Assembly (NCBI GenBank): GCA_949300485.1 | Contig: CASGEL010000001.1 | Location: forward strand, 62,001 to 126,000 | Direction: 5' to 3' | From: an uncultured bacterium | Lineage (GTDB): Bacteria; Cyanobacteriota; Vampirovibrionia; Gastranaerophilales; Gastranaerophilaceae | DNA: 64,000 nucleotides | Shown here: piece after piece, positions 41,801-47,295 of the stretch | How the letters are laid out: the number at the start of each line of letters is the position of its first letter | Numbering within the stretch: the first letter of the stretch is position 1 | Translations under genes and position numbers: made by a program | Notes under the pieces: model-generated | The model's database searches: none | Seen by the model: the letters and a program-made list of their open reading frames with translations, nothing else | Told to the model about the DNA's origin: nothing

Positions 41801-44304
41801 ACATAACTTCCATCATCATCAGTATGATAGGTAAAAGTTCCATCACCATTATCCGTATAAGATACTCTTTGACCGGAAATAACACTTTTATCTTTACTTA
41901 CACCGTTAACAGTAAATATTCCGTATTCAGTTTGCCCCAAATCTCTTGCAATATGATAAACATCTGAATCCTGAACCAGTGAAAAACCTCTTGTCTGCTC
42001 TGCCTGATAATTATTCATTCTTTTTAAAGAATCAGGGGAAGCAGCATTTTGAGGATTGAAAGTTAGGCTGTCATAATAACTGTTTGCTTCATTTGATTTT
42101 GCAGCATCAATATTATATTCATAAACATTAGTTGACCAAGCTGCAATAGTCGGCTCCATTCCGTCTTCTAACAAGCTGACATTACTATTGCCGTTATTTT
42201 GAAGCACAAGAATATTCTTAGGATAACCCCTGCCATCATCATTAAGGATAGCAAGACTTTTTATATCTAAAATTCCGCTGCCACTATTAAAAATCAACAA
42301 ATCACTAACAGGATTAGCGCCAAGATTGACATCAATACTTAATGAAGAGCCGTTAACAGCACTAAAGTTATTAAATGTATAACTGCCAAGTGCTGAATTT
42401 GTATTTTGCGGGTTCATAACATTTAAATTAGTATTATCTAAAGTGAGGTTATTTAAAGTTGTAAGCCCGTTAGCTAGAGCCAAATCTGTATTTACAAATT
42501 CAACGGAAGAAAGTCTTGACCCTAAATCACTGTTTAACACAAAGTTGGCATTTGTATTACCTGTAAAACTCGCACTACTATCGCCGCTGGCAGCCGCGAT
42601 AAAAGAATCGTATACATTTGTTGTACCGGAATTTGCGGTATAGTTAAATGATGCACCGTTATTAAGTGTAAGGTTTGCGAAATTATCATTATCAAGGGTA
42701 TCAGATGATTGTGCGGTATAATTTAATGTATTTCCATTCAATGTAACATCTGCATCATCCGCAAAGAACTTATCACCATTAGTTCCGTTAAAAATTAAAT
42801 CGCCGCCTTGAATATTTGCATCACCGTGGAAATTTGAATTATCTCCTGATACGGTTAAACTTCCACTTCCGGATTTTGCAAGATTACCTTCTCCTGAAAT
42901 ATTATATAGGGAATCGTTAGTTGAATTTTGATAATTTAATGCCGCACCTTGAGCAATTTGATTTGAAGATGCATTGATATACCTCCCCCCCCTATAATTC
43001 AGAGTGCCGCCCAGTATGATTACATCTCCACTGAAAGATGAATGATAGCCATTCATCAAATTGAGGGTATTATCACCTGATTTTATAAACTGACCTTGTA
43101 CACCTTCAGTTGTTTCAAGTTTACCTGCAGCAAGATCATAGTCACCATTTGATGTATCAAATTCTACGGCACCGTTACTTCCGTTAACGAAAGTTCGCCC
43201 TACAAGAACAGATTGATCCAAATTGCCGCCGTAAGTTAATTTGCTATTTTCACCAATATATGCATTTCCATTATCAAAATCACTATTATCTCCCTCTAAT
43301 TTAAGTTTACCGCCATCAGAAAGAATAACATTAGATTTTCCGTTAGAAGCCAAACCGCTAGAAATAGTATTAACAGTATCAGAGCCGGTACCGTTAACTA
43401 AAAGATCCGCACTGGTATCCCCGCTTTGGTAAAAATAAATATCATTTGCCCTATTGCCATTGTTATCGGTATTGTTACTAAAAGTATTTCCACCTGCTAA
43501 TGTAATATCACCTGTTGTATATATCCCGCCGCCAAGAGCAGAACCTTGATTATTTTCCGAGCTAACACTGTTGCCATCTATAGAAACTCCGGTTAAAGTT
43601 AAATTGTGAGTGTTATAAATAGCACCGCCATAAGCATTTCCTGTATCACCCAAACTAAAAGTTGGCGACTGCTCTGAACTAACACTGTTGCCAGAAAAAA
43701 CACCACCATTTATGGATAAAGTTCCCTCATTAGCAATAGCACCGCCATATCCATTAACTACATTATTCGCGATAAGAGGAAGATAATAAGTTTCACCTCG
43801 CACGAGATTATCAGTATAAGAAACATTGTTCAGAACTACAGTACTGGCATTATCCTGAATATGCAAACCTGCACCATACAAAGAAACAGAAGATGATGAA
43901 GGGTTGTCATATATACCAAAGTTATCAAACTTCAGATTGTTCAGCGTCATACTGGAACCGTTATTTAAACGGTAGCCATAGTTAGTTGTACCACTTGTTA
44001 TAGTATAGACTTGCCCCTGACTTCCTCTAATAGTCAAATCAGTAATTCCATCAAGTGTAAATAAGTCATCACGTACGGTTATGTTATTCTCAACGTTTAA
44101 AATATTCCCGCTGGCATAATAATTTGTATTAAAAATACTCCCTTCAATTTGTGGCTGCCATGATTGGTCAGGTTGGTCATCATTTTTAATCATATATTCC
44201 GCCGCTAATGCCGAGTTCGCAGCAAATGCCACACTTCCGACTACTACAGCACAAGTTAATGCAAATTTTAAGACATCCTTCCTATTTAACGGTAATCTCT
44301 TCAT
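29872..44304 (-). CDS. Giant autotransporter adhesin (4810 aa) with five repeat modules
   Basis: A type V secreted surface protein. A signal peptide (cleavage near ALA|AE, residues 34/35) leads into a very long beta-helix passenger. The passenger is made of autotransporter beta-strand repeats (GAGTLNLSG-type) and polymorphic-membrane-protein-like motifs (GNGGAI, GLGGAIYT). A composite junction module recurs five times, marked by W(S/A)TNVYEY-type text, then SL-x-MN...RGF, the FTV-x-G line, and a FFEV-x-ND line. The ~280-residue C-terminal part is an autotransporter barrel (MWIQPYTTFEQVNLRGG... GFRWALG), followed by a ~22-residue tail. A G8 tract lies inside the frame. The leader has TTGACT-18-TAGTAT. 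It ends at a terminator shared with gdhA. Function: probable adhesin or surface layer; ligand unknown. Confidence 0.9.
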   Translation of the reverse strand: MKRLPLNRKDVLKFALTCAVVVGSVAFAANSALAAEYMIKNDDQPDQSWQPQIEGSIFNTNYYASGNILNVENNITVRDDLFTLDGITDLTIRGSQGQVYTITSGTTNYGYRLNNGSSMTLNNLKFDNFGIYDNPSSSSVSLYGAGLHIQDNASTVVLNNVSYTDNLVRGETYYLPLIANNVVNGYGGAIANEGTLSINGGVFSGNSVSSEQSPTFSLGDTGNAYGGAIYNTHNLTLTGVSIDGNSVSSENNQGSALGGGIYTTGDITLAGGNTFSNNTDNNGNRANDIYFYQSGDTSADLLVNGTGSDTVNTISSGLASNGKSNVILSDGGKLKLEGDNSDFDNGNAYIGENSKLTYGGNLDQSVLVGRTFVNGSNGAVEFDTSNGDYDLAAGKLETTEGVQGQFIKSGDNTLNLMNGYHSSFSGDVIILGGTLNYRGGRYINASSNQIAQGAALNYQNSTNDSLYNISGEGNLAKSGSGSLTVSGDNSNFHGDANIQGGDLIFNGTNGDKFFADDADVTLNGNTLNYTAQSSDTLDNDNFANLTLNNGASFNYTANSGTTNVYDSFIAAASGDSSASFTGNTNANFVLNSDLGSRLSSVEFVNTDLALANGLTTLNNLTLDNTNLNVMNPQNTNSALGSYTFNNFSAVNGSSLSIDVNLGANPVSDLLIFNSGSGILDIKSLAILNDDGRGYPKNILVLQNNGNSNVSLLEDGMEPTIAAWSTNVYEYNIDAAKSNEANSYYDSLTFNPQNAASPDSLKRMNNYQAEQTRGFSLVQDSDVYHIARDLGQTEYGIFTVNGVSKDKSVISGQRVSYTDNGDGTFTYHTDDDGSYVISEDEKGSFFELTDTKGAIELNIRDITIQDADRTGQTIQGGSIIYSSVDNATINITDAAFKNSHAAGNGGAFDIENAAHVNISGADFTGNSSGGLGGAIYSAVNLNITNSNFSGNTDSSGDNDITLANNANVLFTVGQGVTSELLSGIKTASGSTSSIFTKTGAGTLNISGQNSGYHGNVNIAQGSVVFDTADSNDSFFGYSADSKITIGADSSLTIDNDGGAGLLSGGHFAGSGALNFDAIVFMLLGNNADYKGNAVLNGTQLVYRADANDDTIFGGEVQFLNGAEISTGMDSSLDYTGGNFRSDSSEGVRFDKNDSGVFTLIGNNSEFTGTANLYGGTTNFVKNDNTSFFGGHVVVDSVLNYIANADETLNGEITGIGTINKNGAQTLTLTNSAFSGTANISEGTLTVTSTNANASNLDFTANISNNAALNYTAGSDSSLSLGGDGRLNFVNGAQNATASITAGNIALDTIAGASGNNVILNSANITLNQNAYEGNYTINNSVLNLMADRGVTGDRISEYTFDSFTSENNSSMSVDVSLAGDGEADKLIVKGGSGQINISNFAIIDDDGSGSKSIQVIDNNGSTLELAVGQDTHMADWSTNVYEYSISADRSQGSDIYDSILFNAVRAATPDSLRTMNHERNGLRGFSVVNNSTYQIGRDLDTTLAGQFTVNGADKKTSIISGERADEYVGLDDSSLGTNGSFFEVVNDTDLTIRDLTIRDALRQNQDIKDGSVLYLNNTTGLATVTINNVLLTNNKAAGDGGAIAAIAGKSLSISNTDFTNNTAGGLGGAIYTETSIFITDSTFSNNTDSTGVNDIYIADSGVVNFSGTSNNVSSGIAGGGVVNNNSGTLNLTGTNSAFNGTLNVNSGSVNFTADDTNDSYILGVTDINSGSSVNIFTQNDTDLNLNNGAFTGNGTLNIGDSNSTDKGSVTVNGDNSGFTGKLNLNSGSLIVNMDSNDDKFFGSSNIVNEGTNLIFDVAENVIAGTINGSKFESFGGHLVKNGEGTLQITGDWYNGSGRGNNVATFVNGGKLEFVANDTADDVDKMLSGDINISDGATFRVDNKSTTTTFELNNNLIGSEGATLEISGVKDSLVTASDGVNNSSFTGETLISGGNLGFTKSDSNSFVAGRVNIANKDSKLIYSTNFQSDEKISSLSGVGTLDKQGSGNLTVNMDKFTGTVDVNSGTLTVNADEQAEDADAFGFNAEVAGNSTLNFNAAANDTYNINSDSTFEFDSENSGGTINFANGSYNLSSDLTNAVGNTTGFSNTTVNIVGNDVTLSGNYALNGGSTLNLANGGITTTTIANLTTTGTNNLNLDFDFTANSGLGAFDKLVANGGNAQVTLTDSSIKALNMDNDTGLLVSETYDVLDGITFANNYSGVLSSNIYQYTVSTVTGSDTITIIASGYVGNTLYTLNHETSGERTFHLAGADNQYYIGQALEQTLAGTLNIKGRTNDRADTINGRTDASSTATGLSMFEVVNDTTLNIDDITIQNAASSDRGGAVIYQSNENSTVNITNSTIQKNSAANGGAIYVTGGETNLSNVTLASNSATGNGGAIYNAGNDLELTNVTFSNNTAENGSAIYNLGRATITDASFEGNSSNYIFNGSQGNLTITATGDYTLTNTGTADSVITNNGMLNLNAAQNHSLILADQITGSGGAVMTNGSILLNNLISSSTVNVQTGSLTINGNNNSESALDSVVLNIASGASALLGNKNINNGAISVADNATFYINNTSDTEISADLSGSGNINKTGSGAVSLKGSKNEDFSGILNIDNGTVNFEKTTSNTFFNSKANILVDGSNDGADSPATFAYNSDDTSFDFNSGFANITLENGGTVSVSGRGRDESTYTLNSGWLTSQGTIANNLIFSDATYILNTLYNHTGVNDSITFDNSVVGLGDNIQGSEITDGHRHDQGALEYNLAGADYTLNSSILDLSNQVAGDNYTFDSLNFTGGATATDIDGGITLDVNLYLNENTGTMPFADTITANSGEGIVEITRLFVTDDNGLFITDPDTNEQSKGVIRVFKGNNDLKVADSDGVQILSWATNVYKYGVNSASSGAADGHEQDSIEITPEGTSSTDTLRDMNVYDPSGNGIGGNRGFSFIAKDGKQENNNYNIYRDLDTTSAGTFTVQGTLVGQDKSILSGILKDLELLADDESLRHDENEGKWYYNDIELSQAPESITITNPDGTTDPGYRISIGEFTPDGQTNGSMFEIVNDTDFLMYNVSVQKAKRYASDTNIKDGSVIYARNDAAEITLNNVDFVKNEVLAGNGGAVANHSSSKFSINQSIITGNHAAINGGAIYNASSGMTIANATVDGNRATTGLGGAIYTSANMTITDSNFGVTAVNTHNNGVQNDIYLANNANVEFITSAADTTSTINSGIAGDTGTTFEKTGVGTLNLNGSNSDFKGTFDIEAGNVVYTANDSDTFVGGAVRVNQGSTLTMNIAQSETLQQQIMQNVSAGKDGSGTIVKTNNGTLYLLGNNSGFGGTTRIEGGSVIYQAASDNDRYLGGLTNLANEGTNLTFIINQDIANQTVSNISGVEGSNFNKQGAGDLTLSGNSSGFSGTANIEEGTLIYLADDTSDTYFGGNTIISNGATLQANVLEQDDEGNNIDGQTIGNISGGDDENFIKTGDGKIQLIGDNDFTGTTTIKEGILAYTYDNGNYVSGNTVIEHGGTLEYSVGTDSDDNLTAISGEGTLSKLGAGNLNLVGDNSAFTGSVMIGGGRLSYTSADNNNFINANSYAIAQGAELYINNSTSDDVNVSNLTAYIDEEGRDLGSGSVIKDGEGTLTLGGKNDTFEGTLDINSGAVTFNKEADTSYLAGKTDINSGAKLNYNVADGIEDTLANVSGSGVLNKGGNGILTFDANKSTVDTSFTANANEGTLKVSGKSTTAFDFNMIANNSAILNYAAAVGSNLTVGSGSSVVGFGNGASGAQINFSSNSPIEGTYTLAGDLANYAGNQVSFANSTIELTGDTYNGSYSITDSVIDLIDDNTATKTFANLTTSGSEIKIDVDLTLPTRTSDKLVSKGGNGGALELALKDINLNDQKTDNGLGESYNINVLGGNLTLDNDDSLDFWATSAYEYRVTIAQGGQDIILTAIKATDENSLKAMNNQSGDRGFQFHADDPDPYIIGESLGTTASGSFVVKGETNGNTVISGEDTKSFFEVTQNNTDLTVKDLTIENAHSDNGGSVVIANNGSSTVNLDNVNITSSSSNGNGGVINNTNSESFIINNSEITNNTSNGLGGAIYTADDMTIIDTDFSGNRDANGKNDIYAAGEDTVVNIVSANKDVSVSSGLAGNGTVNKSGNNDLNLSGKNDDFTGNLNIADGDMNYTQSSSSDTYILGNTNIGSGNTVTITNNRSDITTGSFSGSGTLNKNGSNDMTLTGDNSNFTGTANINNGSVIFNSDNTKYISGTTNINQNGTLVVNADNNASLSKINGTGTVDKNGSGALVFRGNNNFNGSLNVNEGVFAMAAGATLGNLSDAQFAAGTGINLQNTSVVDLGNGSYSTDPSPASIENLYFDSLTLLGDVDLDIDIDLKNEIADKVGAGRVYGNGNLILDQDSLNVVSDALLNNTSVQVAYGDLANHVALDQGVTTVMGPIQKYDVSYNNGNLLFARQGGSTPDIGSVNPAVMASPVATQLGGYLTQLQTLNAGFYHMDRYTKYPYMMRLTAENSNRYAINDIPAYRRSNLPETSNAMWIQPYTTFEQVNLRGGIGVSNVAYGAMYGGDSNLVDLGHGFKGVLSTFVGYNGSHMSFNGVSMNQQGGALGVTGTLYKGNFFTGLTLSAGASAGDAYTQYGTDHFAMLTAGIASKTGYNWEMKDGKFIVQPSLFLGYTFANTFDYTNAAGVRIDSDPLHAITIVPGVKFIANLKNGWQPYLGVNMVWSIMDRTDVMAQDVRLPQLSVKPYVEYGVGVQKSWGERFTAFFQTMIRNGGRTGIVLTAGFRWALGKEPNYDNQKVQGTTQRKVIKSL
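32430..42060 (-). repeat. Five diverged junction modules inside the giant adhesin
   Basis: The modules lie near 42000, 39880, 37540, 35520 and 32450 (plus-strand positions). Each opens with a W(S/A)TNVYEY-like line, then a DSLxxMN...RGF line, then a line with FTV-x-G and ISG, then FFEVxND and the GNGGAI/GLGGAIYT lines. Spacings are about 2.1, 2.3, 2.0 and 3.1 kb. They are diverged at protein level, suggesting old duplication. Confidence 0.7.
42985..42992 (-). repeat. G8 homopolymer inside the adhesin frame (C8 on plus strand)
   Basis: Eight C in a row on the plus strand give G8 in the coding strand, encoding ...YRGGRY... around residue 438. It is the longest G/C run I noticed in this AT-rich window. 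Loss or gain of one base would cut the protein at about one tenth of its length, so it is a potential phase-variation site. Confidence 0.65.
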
Positions 44305-44552
44305 CCATCCAACCTTTCGATACTTTTACCCTAATTCTATAAAAATACTAACATAATTTATAAATTACAGTCAATATTGATAATTAGCAGAAATAATACA
44401 AAAATTTTGTCATTAAATTCTTGTATTAAAAGGGTTTTAAATACAAACAACACATTCATTATTTAACAAAAATCATCCATTTGGCTAATAAATCAATGAA
44501 GATAATTGAAACCTTGTTCATAATGACATAATATTTGAGCGACAGTAGTACA
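44305..44552. other. Intergenic region between kinase and adhesin genes
   Basis: About 250 nt without a gene. It holds the adhesin promoter (44345-44374) and a hairpin-like inverted repeat at 44421-44446 (TTGTATTAAAA, GGG loop, TTTTAAATACAA with one bulged A). It has no U tract. A dimer regulator or attenuation is possible; I see no RNA gene. Confidence 0.4.
44345..44374 (-). promoter_or_regulatory. Promoter of the giant adhesin
   Basis: Minus strand: TTGACT (44374-44369), 18-nt spacer, TAGTAT (44350-44345). It lies about 41-70 nt upstream of the start at 44304. Confidence 0.6.
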
Positions 44553-45722
44553 TCAAATTATATTTGAGGATTGTTCGCTCTTTATACATTTTGATACAGG
44601 CAGTTTAAATCCGAAAATACAGGTTCCGTTTTCAAAACTCCTGGCATATATCTCACCTTTATGCTTTTTTATTACTTGTCTTGCTAAATATAACCCCAAG
44701 CCGGTACCCGTCTTGTTAAAGTGAGAAAATTTCGTCTTCTTAAATTTGTCAAATATCGTCTTCAATTCGCTTTCAGGTATCTGCTTACTCTTATTTTCAA
44801 TAAATAAATTTATACTGTCTTCATGATTTTCAAATACAACCTTTACCGGAGTTTGCGGATATCCATATGTTAATGCATTCGATAACAAATTAACAATAAC
44901 TCTTTTTATTTGAAGCCTGTCAGCATAAACAATACATTTATCACAAGTTTTCTTAAATTCAATTTTTTGTCCATTTTCAGACATTATATTGGAATTACTG
45001 CATAATTCACAAATTAAAGATATTATATCAAATTCTTCAAACTTTAACTCAATCTGCCCCGAATCATAATTATACGTATCCAATATCGTTGCTATTAAAT
45101 CCGCCATATACTGGCAGGAATCCTTTGTAAGCGTTATCATATGCCTTTGCTCTTCATTTAATTTCCCGAATAGCCCGTTTAAAAGCATATTCAATGTACT
45201 TAACTGTGCATTTGTAGGAGTCTTTAAATCGTGAGTCAGAGTTGCAACAAAAGATTCCCTGCTGGATTCTGTTTCGCACTCTTTATCTATATTTAGTAAA
45301 AATACAGCAAAACCTATTACATTTTTACTCTCGTCAAACATTGGAGTCTTTAATATCCGATAAGAATGCTTTTTATTCAAAAATCGAATTTCTCTCTGAG
45401 TTGAAATAGATTCTTTTGTTTTTGAAATCAAGGAATCTTCTCTTACAATTGTTTCTATATATTCCTTTGAAAATATATCAAAAATATTACCGCCAGCTAA
45501 CTTTTCTTTTGAAATGCCTGTCATTTTTGAAAATTCATTATTGGCAAGTAAAATATTACCTTTCAAATTTCTAAAATATAAACCTACCGGTAAATTTTTT
45601 ATCAGAGTTTCCATATAGATATCTTGCTTTTTAAAACCCTTAAGATACCTGTTTTGACAATATAAGTATATTGCAACTCCTGCAATAATACTAAACACTA
45701 TGAACCAACTCGTATTAAACAT
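44553..45722 (-). CDS. PAS-domain sensor histidine kinase
   Basis: A 389-residue sensor kinase. An N-terminal transmembrane helix (FIVFSIIAGVAIYLYC, ~7-22) precedes a PAS domain (~33-150). The HisKA motif FVATLTHDLKTPT has H164, then the ATPase domain with N box VNLLSNALTYG, F box IFDKFKKTK and G2 box GTGLGLYLARQVIKKH. All catalytic motifs are intact, in contrast to the kinase-like protein at 18739. No cognate response regulator lies beside it. It precedes the adhesin gene on the same strand after 248 nt, so it might regulate it, but that is inference. Confidence 0.9.
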   Translation of the reverse strand: MFNTSWFIVFSIIAGVAIYLYCQNRYLKGFKKQDIYMETLIKNLPVGLYFRNLKGNILLANNEFSKMTGISKEKLAGGNIFDIFSKEYIETIVREDSLISKTKESISTQREIRFLNKKHSYRILKTPMFDESKNVIGFAVFLLNIDKECETESSRESFVATLTHDLKTPTNAQLSTLNMLLNGLFGKLNEEQRHMITLTKDSCQYMADLIATILDTYNYDSGQIELKFEEFDIISLICELCSNSNIMSENGQKIEFKKTCDKCIVYADRLQIKRVIVNLLSNALTYGYPQTPVKVVFENHEDSINLFIENKSKQIPESELKTIFDKFKKTKFSHFNKTGTGLGLYLARQVIKKHKGEIYARSFENGTCIFGFKLPVSKCIKSEQSSNII

Positions 45723-45784
45723 AATTTAATTTGAATATATCTTATTATATTTTATTACTTATGCATATTACCCGACTGGAGAAT

Positions 45785-45810
45785 AAAAAAGCCGGCTGTA
45801 TACAGCCGGC
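45785..45810 (-). terminator. Terminator of the reverse rubrerythrin gene
   Basis: GCCGGCTGTATACAGCCGGC is a perfect 20-bp palindrome; on the minus strand it is followed by six T. It stands out as GC-rich in AT-rich surroundings. Confidence 0.92.
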
Positions 45811-45842
45811 AGATTTCATACTCCATTATTCAACGGATAATC

Positions 45843-46379
45843 TTAGCTAAAATATCTTTTCAATAAACCGTCAAAGCCTTTACCATGACGAGCTTCATCT
45901 TTAGCCATTTCATGAACTGTATCATGAATTGCATCATAACCAAGTTCTTTTGCTCTTTTTGCTATTGCTAATTTACCTTCACAAGCACCATGTTCTGCTT
46001 CTGCTCTTAACTCAAGGTTTTTCTTAGTAGAATTTGTTACAACTTCACCTAACAACTCAGCAAATTTAGATGCATGCTCTGCTTCTTCCCAAGCATATCT
46101 TTTGTATGCTTCAGCAACTTCAGGATAGCCTTCTCTTTCTGCTACTCTTGCCATTGCCAAATACATACCAACTTCTGTGCATTCACCGTTGAAATGTGCT
46201 CTTAAGCCTTCCATTACCTCTTTATCTTCAACTACACCGTCACCTACATTATGTTCACAAGCGTATACTTTTTCTCCGCCGCCAACTTCTTTAAATGTAG
46301 TAGCTCCGCATAATGGACATCTTTCAGGTGCTTTATCAGCTTCTGTTGACCAACCGCAAACTGTACATACGTATTTCAT
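45843..46379 (-). CDS. Reverse rubrerythrin (rubredoxin domain first)
   Basis: A 178-residue peroxide-reducing protein with the order rubredoxin then ferritin-like domain, as in clostridial reverse rubrerythrin. Cys pairs C5/C8 (YVCTVCG) and C21/C24 (RCPLCG) bind iron; the di-iron domain has [39 protein letters not shown] and [13 protein letters not shown] motifs. The start chosen at 46379 has AAAGGTGG about 8 nt upstream; the in-frame GTG at 46391 has none. Promoter and operator lie upstream. Works in anaerobic oxidative-stress defence, complementing rbr at 21216. Confidence 0.93.
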   Translation of the reverse strand: MKYVCTVCGWSTEADKAPERCPLCGATTFKEVGGGEKVYACEHNVGDGVVEDKEVMEGLRAHFNGECTEVGMYLAMARVAEREGYPEVAEAYKRYAWEEAEHASKFAELLGEVVTNSTKKNLELRAEAEHGACEGKLAIAKRAKELGYDAIHDTVHEMAKDEARHGKGFDGLLKRYFS

Positions 46380-46431
46380 AACTATTTCCACCTTTCTTTT
46401 TCATTAAATATCTCTCATTTTTACATGACTA

Positions 46432-46460
46432 ATTATAACAAACTATTTTTATTTTGTAAA
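46432..46460 (-). promoter_or_regulatory. Promoter of reverse rubrerythrin
   Basis: Minus strand: TTTACA (46460-46455), exactly 17-nt spacer, TATAAT (46437-46432). Leader about 45 nt. Confidence 0.8.
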
Positions 46461-46480
46461 GTGGAAATAATTTTCACTTT
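46458..46480 (-). promoter_or_regulatory. Fur-family-like 7-1-7 palindrome at the -35 box
   Basis: The core TGGAAATAATTTTCA (46462-46476) is a 7-1-7 inverted repeat with one mismatched pair; flanking AAAG / CTTT extends the symmetry to 23 bp. It overlaps the -35 region by 3 nt. Fur and PerR operators have this shape. A peroxide or iron regulator is the natural guess. Confidence 0.55.
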
Positions 46481-46507
46481 TAACTTCTTTACAATTCCAC
46501 AGGGGTT

Positions 46508-47215
46508 TTATATATTTGCACCACCATCATTTTTTATTTTATCAAGAACCTTTTTAGACCCTTCCTGCTCTTTTGTATATTCAATAACAAAAGCGCTGGC
46601 TTCTTGATCTCTTGCTATTGATTCCTTTACTGATAAAATATCTTCCATAGAAAATCTTTTTAAAATATTACCTGAACTGTCTGAAATATATTTTTTAAAC
46701 AATTTTTGAGCTCTATACTCAAAGCCCGGCAAATTAGATTTAAGAGAATACCAACGATAAAAATTATGAAGCATATAATATTTATCAATATCACCATCCC
46801 TTAATACGAACATTGCAGGAGTCTTAAAACTTACTCCCATACCAACCATCAAAGACAAATATAATGCTCCAAATCCTTCCTGTTCACAGATTAAACCTTC
46901 TTCCTCCCCAATAAAAGATAAAATTTTGTCTGCATTATTTATCTTATAAATCGGAGTTTTTGCTGCTTTAATATATGATAAAAGTTCTTCCGGGTTACAA
47001 TCTGTCTTTTTAACAATAGCTGCAACATTATTTCTAACTTCATTAATAAGATTATTTGTTTCAGCATTCAATGTGACATCTGCGGCAGAACCTATAATCC
47101 GTTTTGAAGTCTTATTTTTATAGCTTTGTTTCGTAATCTTTTTTAATTTTTCTTGACGCTTTTTTTCTTTAATCGACTTAAAAAAATATTTAACATTTTC
47201 AAATAAACTTACCAT
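46508..47215 (-). CDS. Protein of unknown function (235 aa)
   Basis: A basic N-terminal region (KYFFKSIKEKKRQEKLKK) is followed by a mixed soluble region with a short hydrophobic part (GALYLSLMVGMGVSFKTPAMFVL, ~115-137), then a charged C-terminal region. It has no signal peptide. It lies upstream of the reverse rubrerythrin operator region on the same strand and divergent from the TolC-like gene. No family recognised. Confidence 0.7.
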   Translation of the reverse strand: MVSLFENVKYFFKSIKEKKRQEKLKKITKQSYKNKTSKRIIGSAADVTLNAETNNLINEVRNNVAAIVKKTDCNPEELLSYIKAAKTPIYKINNADKILSFIGEEEGLICEQEGFGALYLSLMVGMGVSFKTPAMFVLRDGDIDKYYMLHNFYRWYSLKSNLPGFEYRAQKLFKKYISDSSGNILKRFSMEDILSVKESIARDQEASAFVIEYTKEQEGSKKVLDKIKNDGGANI

Positions 47216-47276
47216 AGTGAAATTATATATAAATTTATTTGAAAAGTTTACATCTAAATATATGATTAAAATTTTA

Positions 47277-47285
47277 TGTTATAAT
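47277..47285 (+). promoter_or_regulatory. Extended -10 promoter of the TolC-like gene
   Basis: TGTTATAAT (47277-47285) is an extended -10 box ten nt before the ATG at 47296, with no Shine-Dalgarno sequence in between. Likely a very short or absent leader. Confidence 0.5.
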
Positions 47286-47295
47286 TTTATATGGT

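Noticed and set aside
30000-43500. Many open frames of 60-135 codons on the plus strand inside the giant adhesin.
   Set aside because: Antisense by-products of repetitive codon use in the adhesin; no ribosome sites or recognisable proteins.
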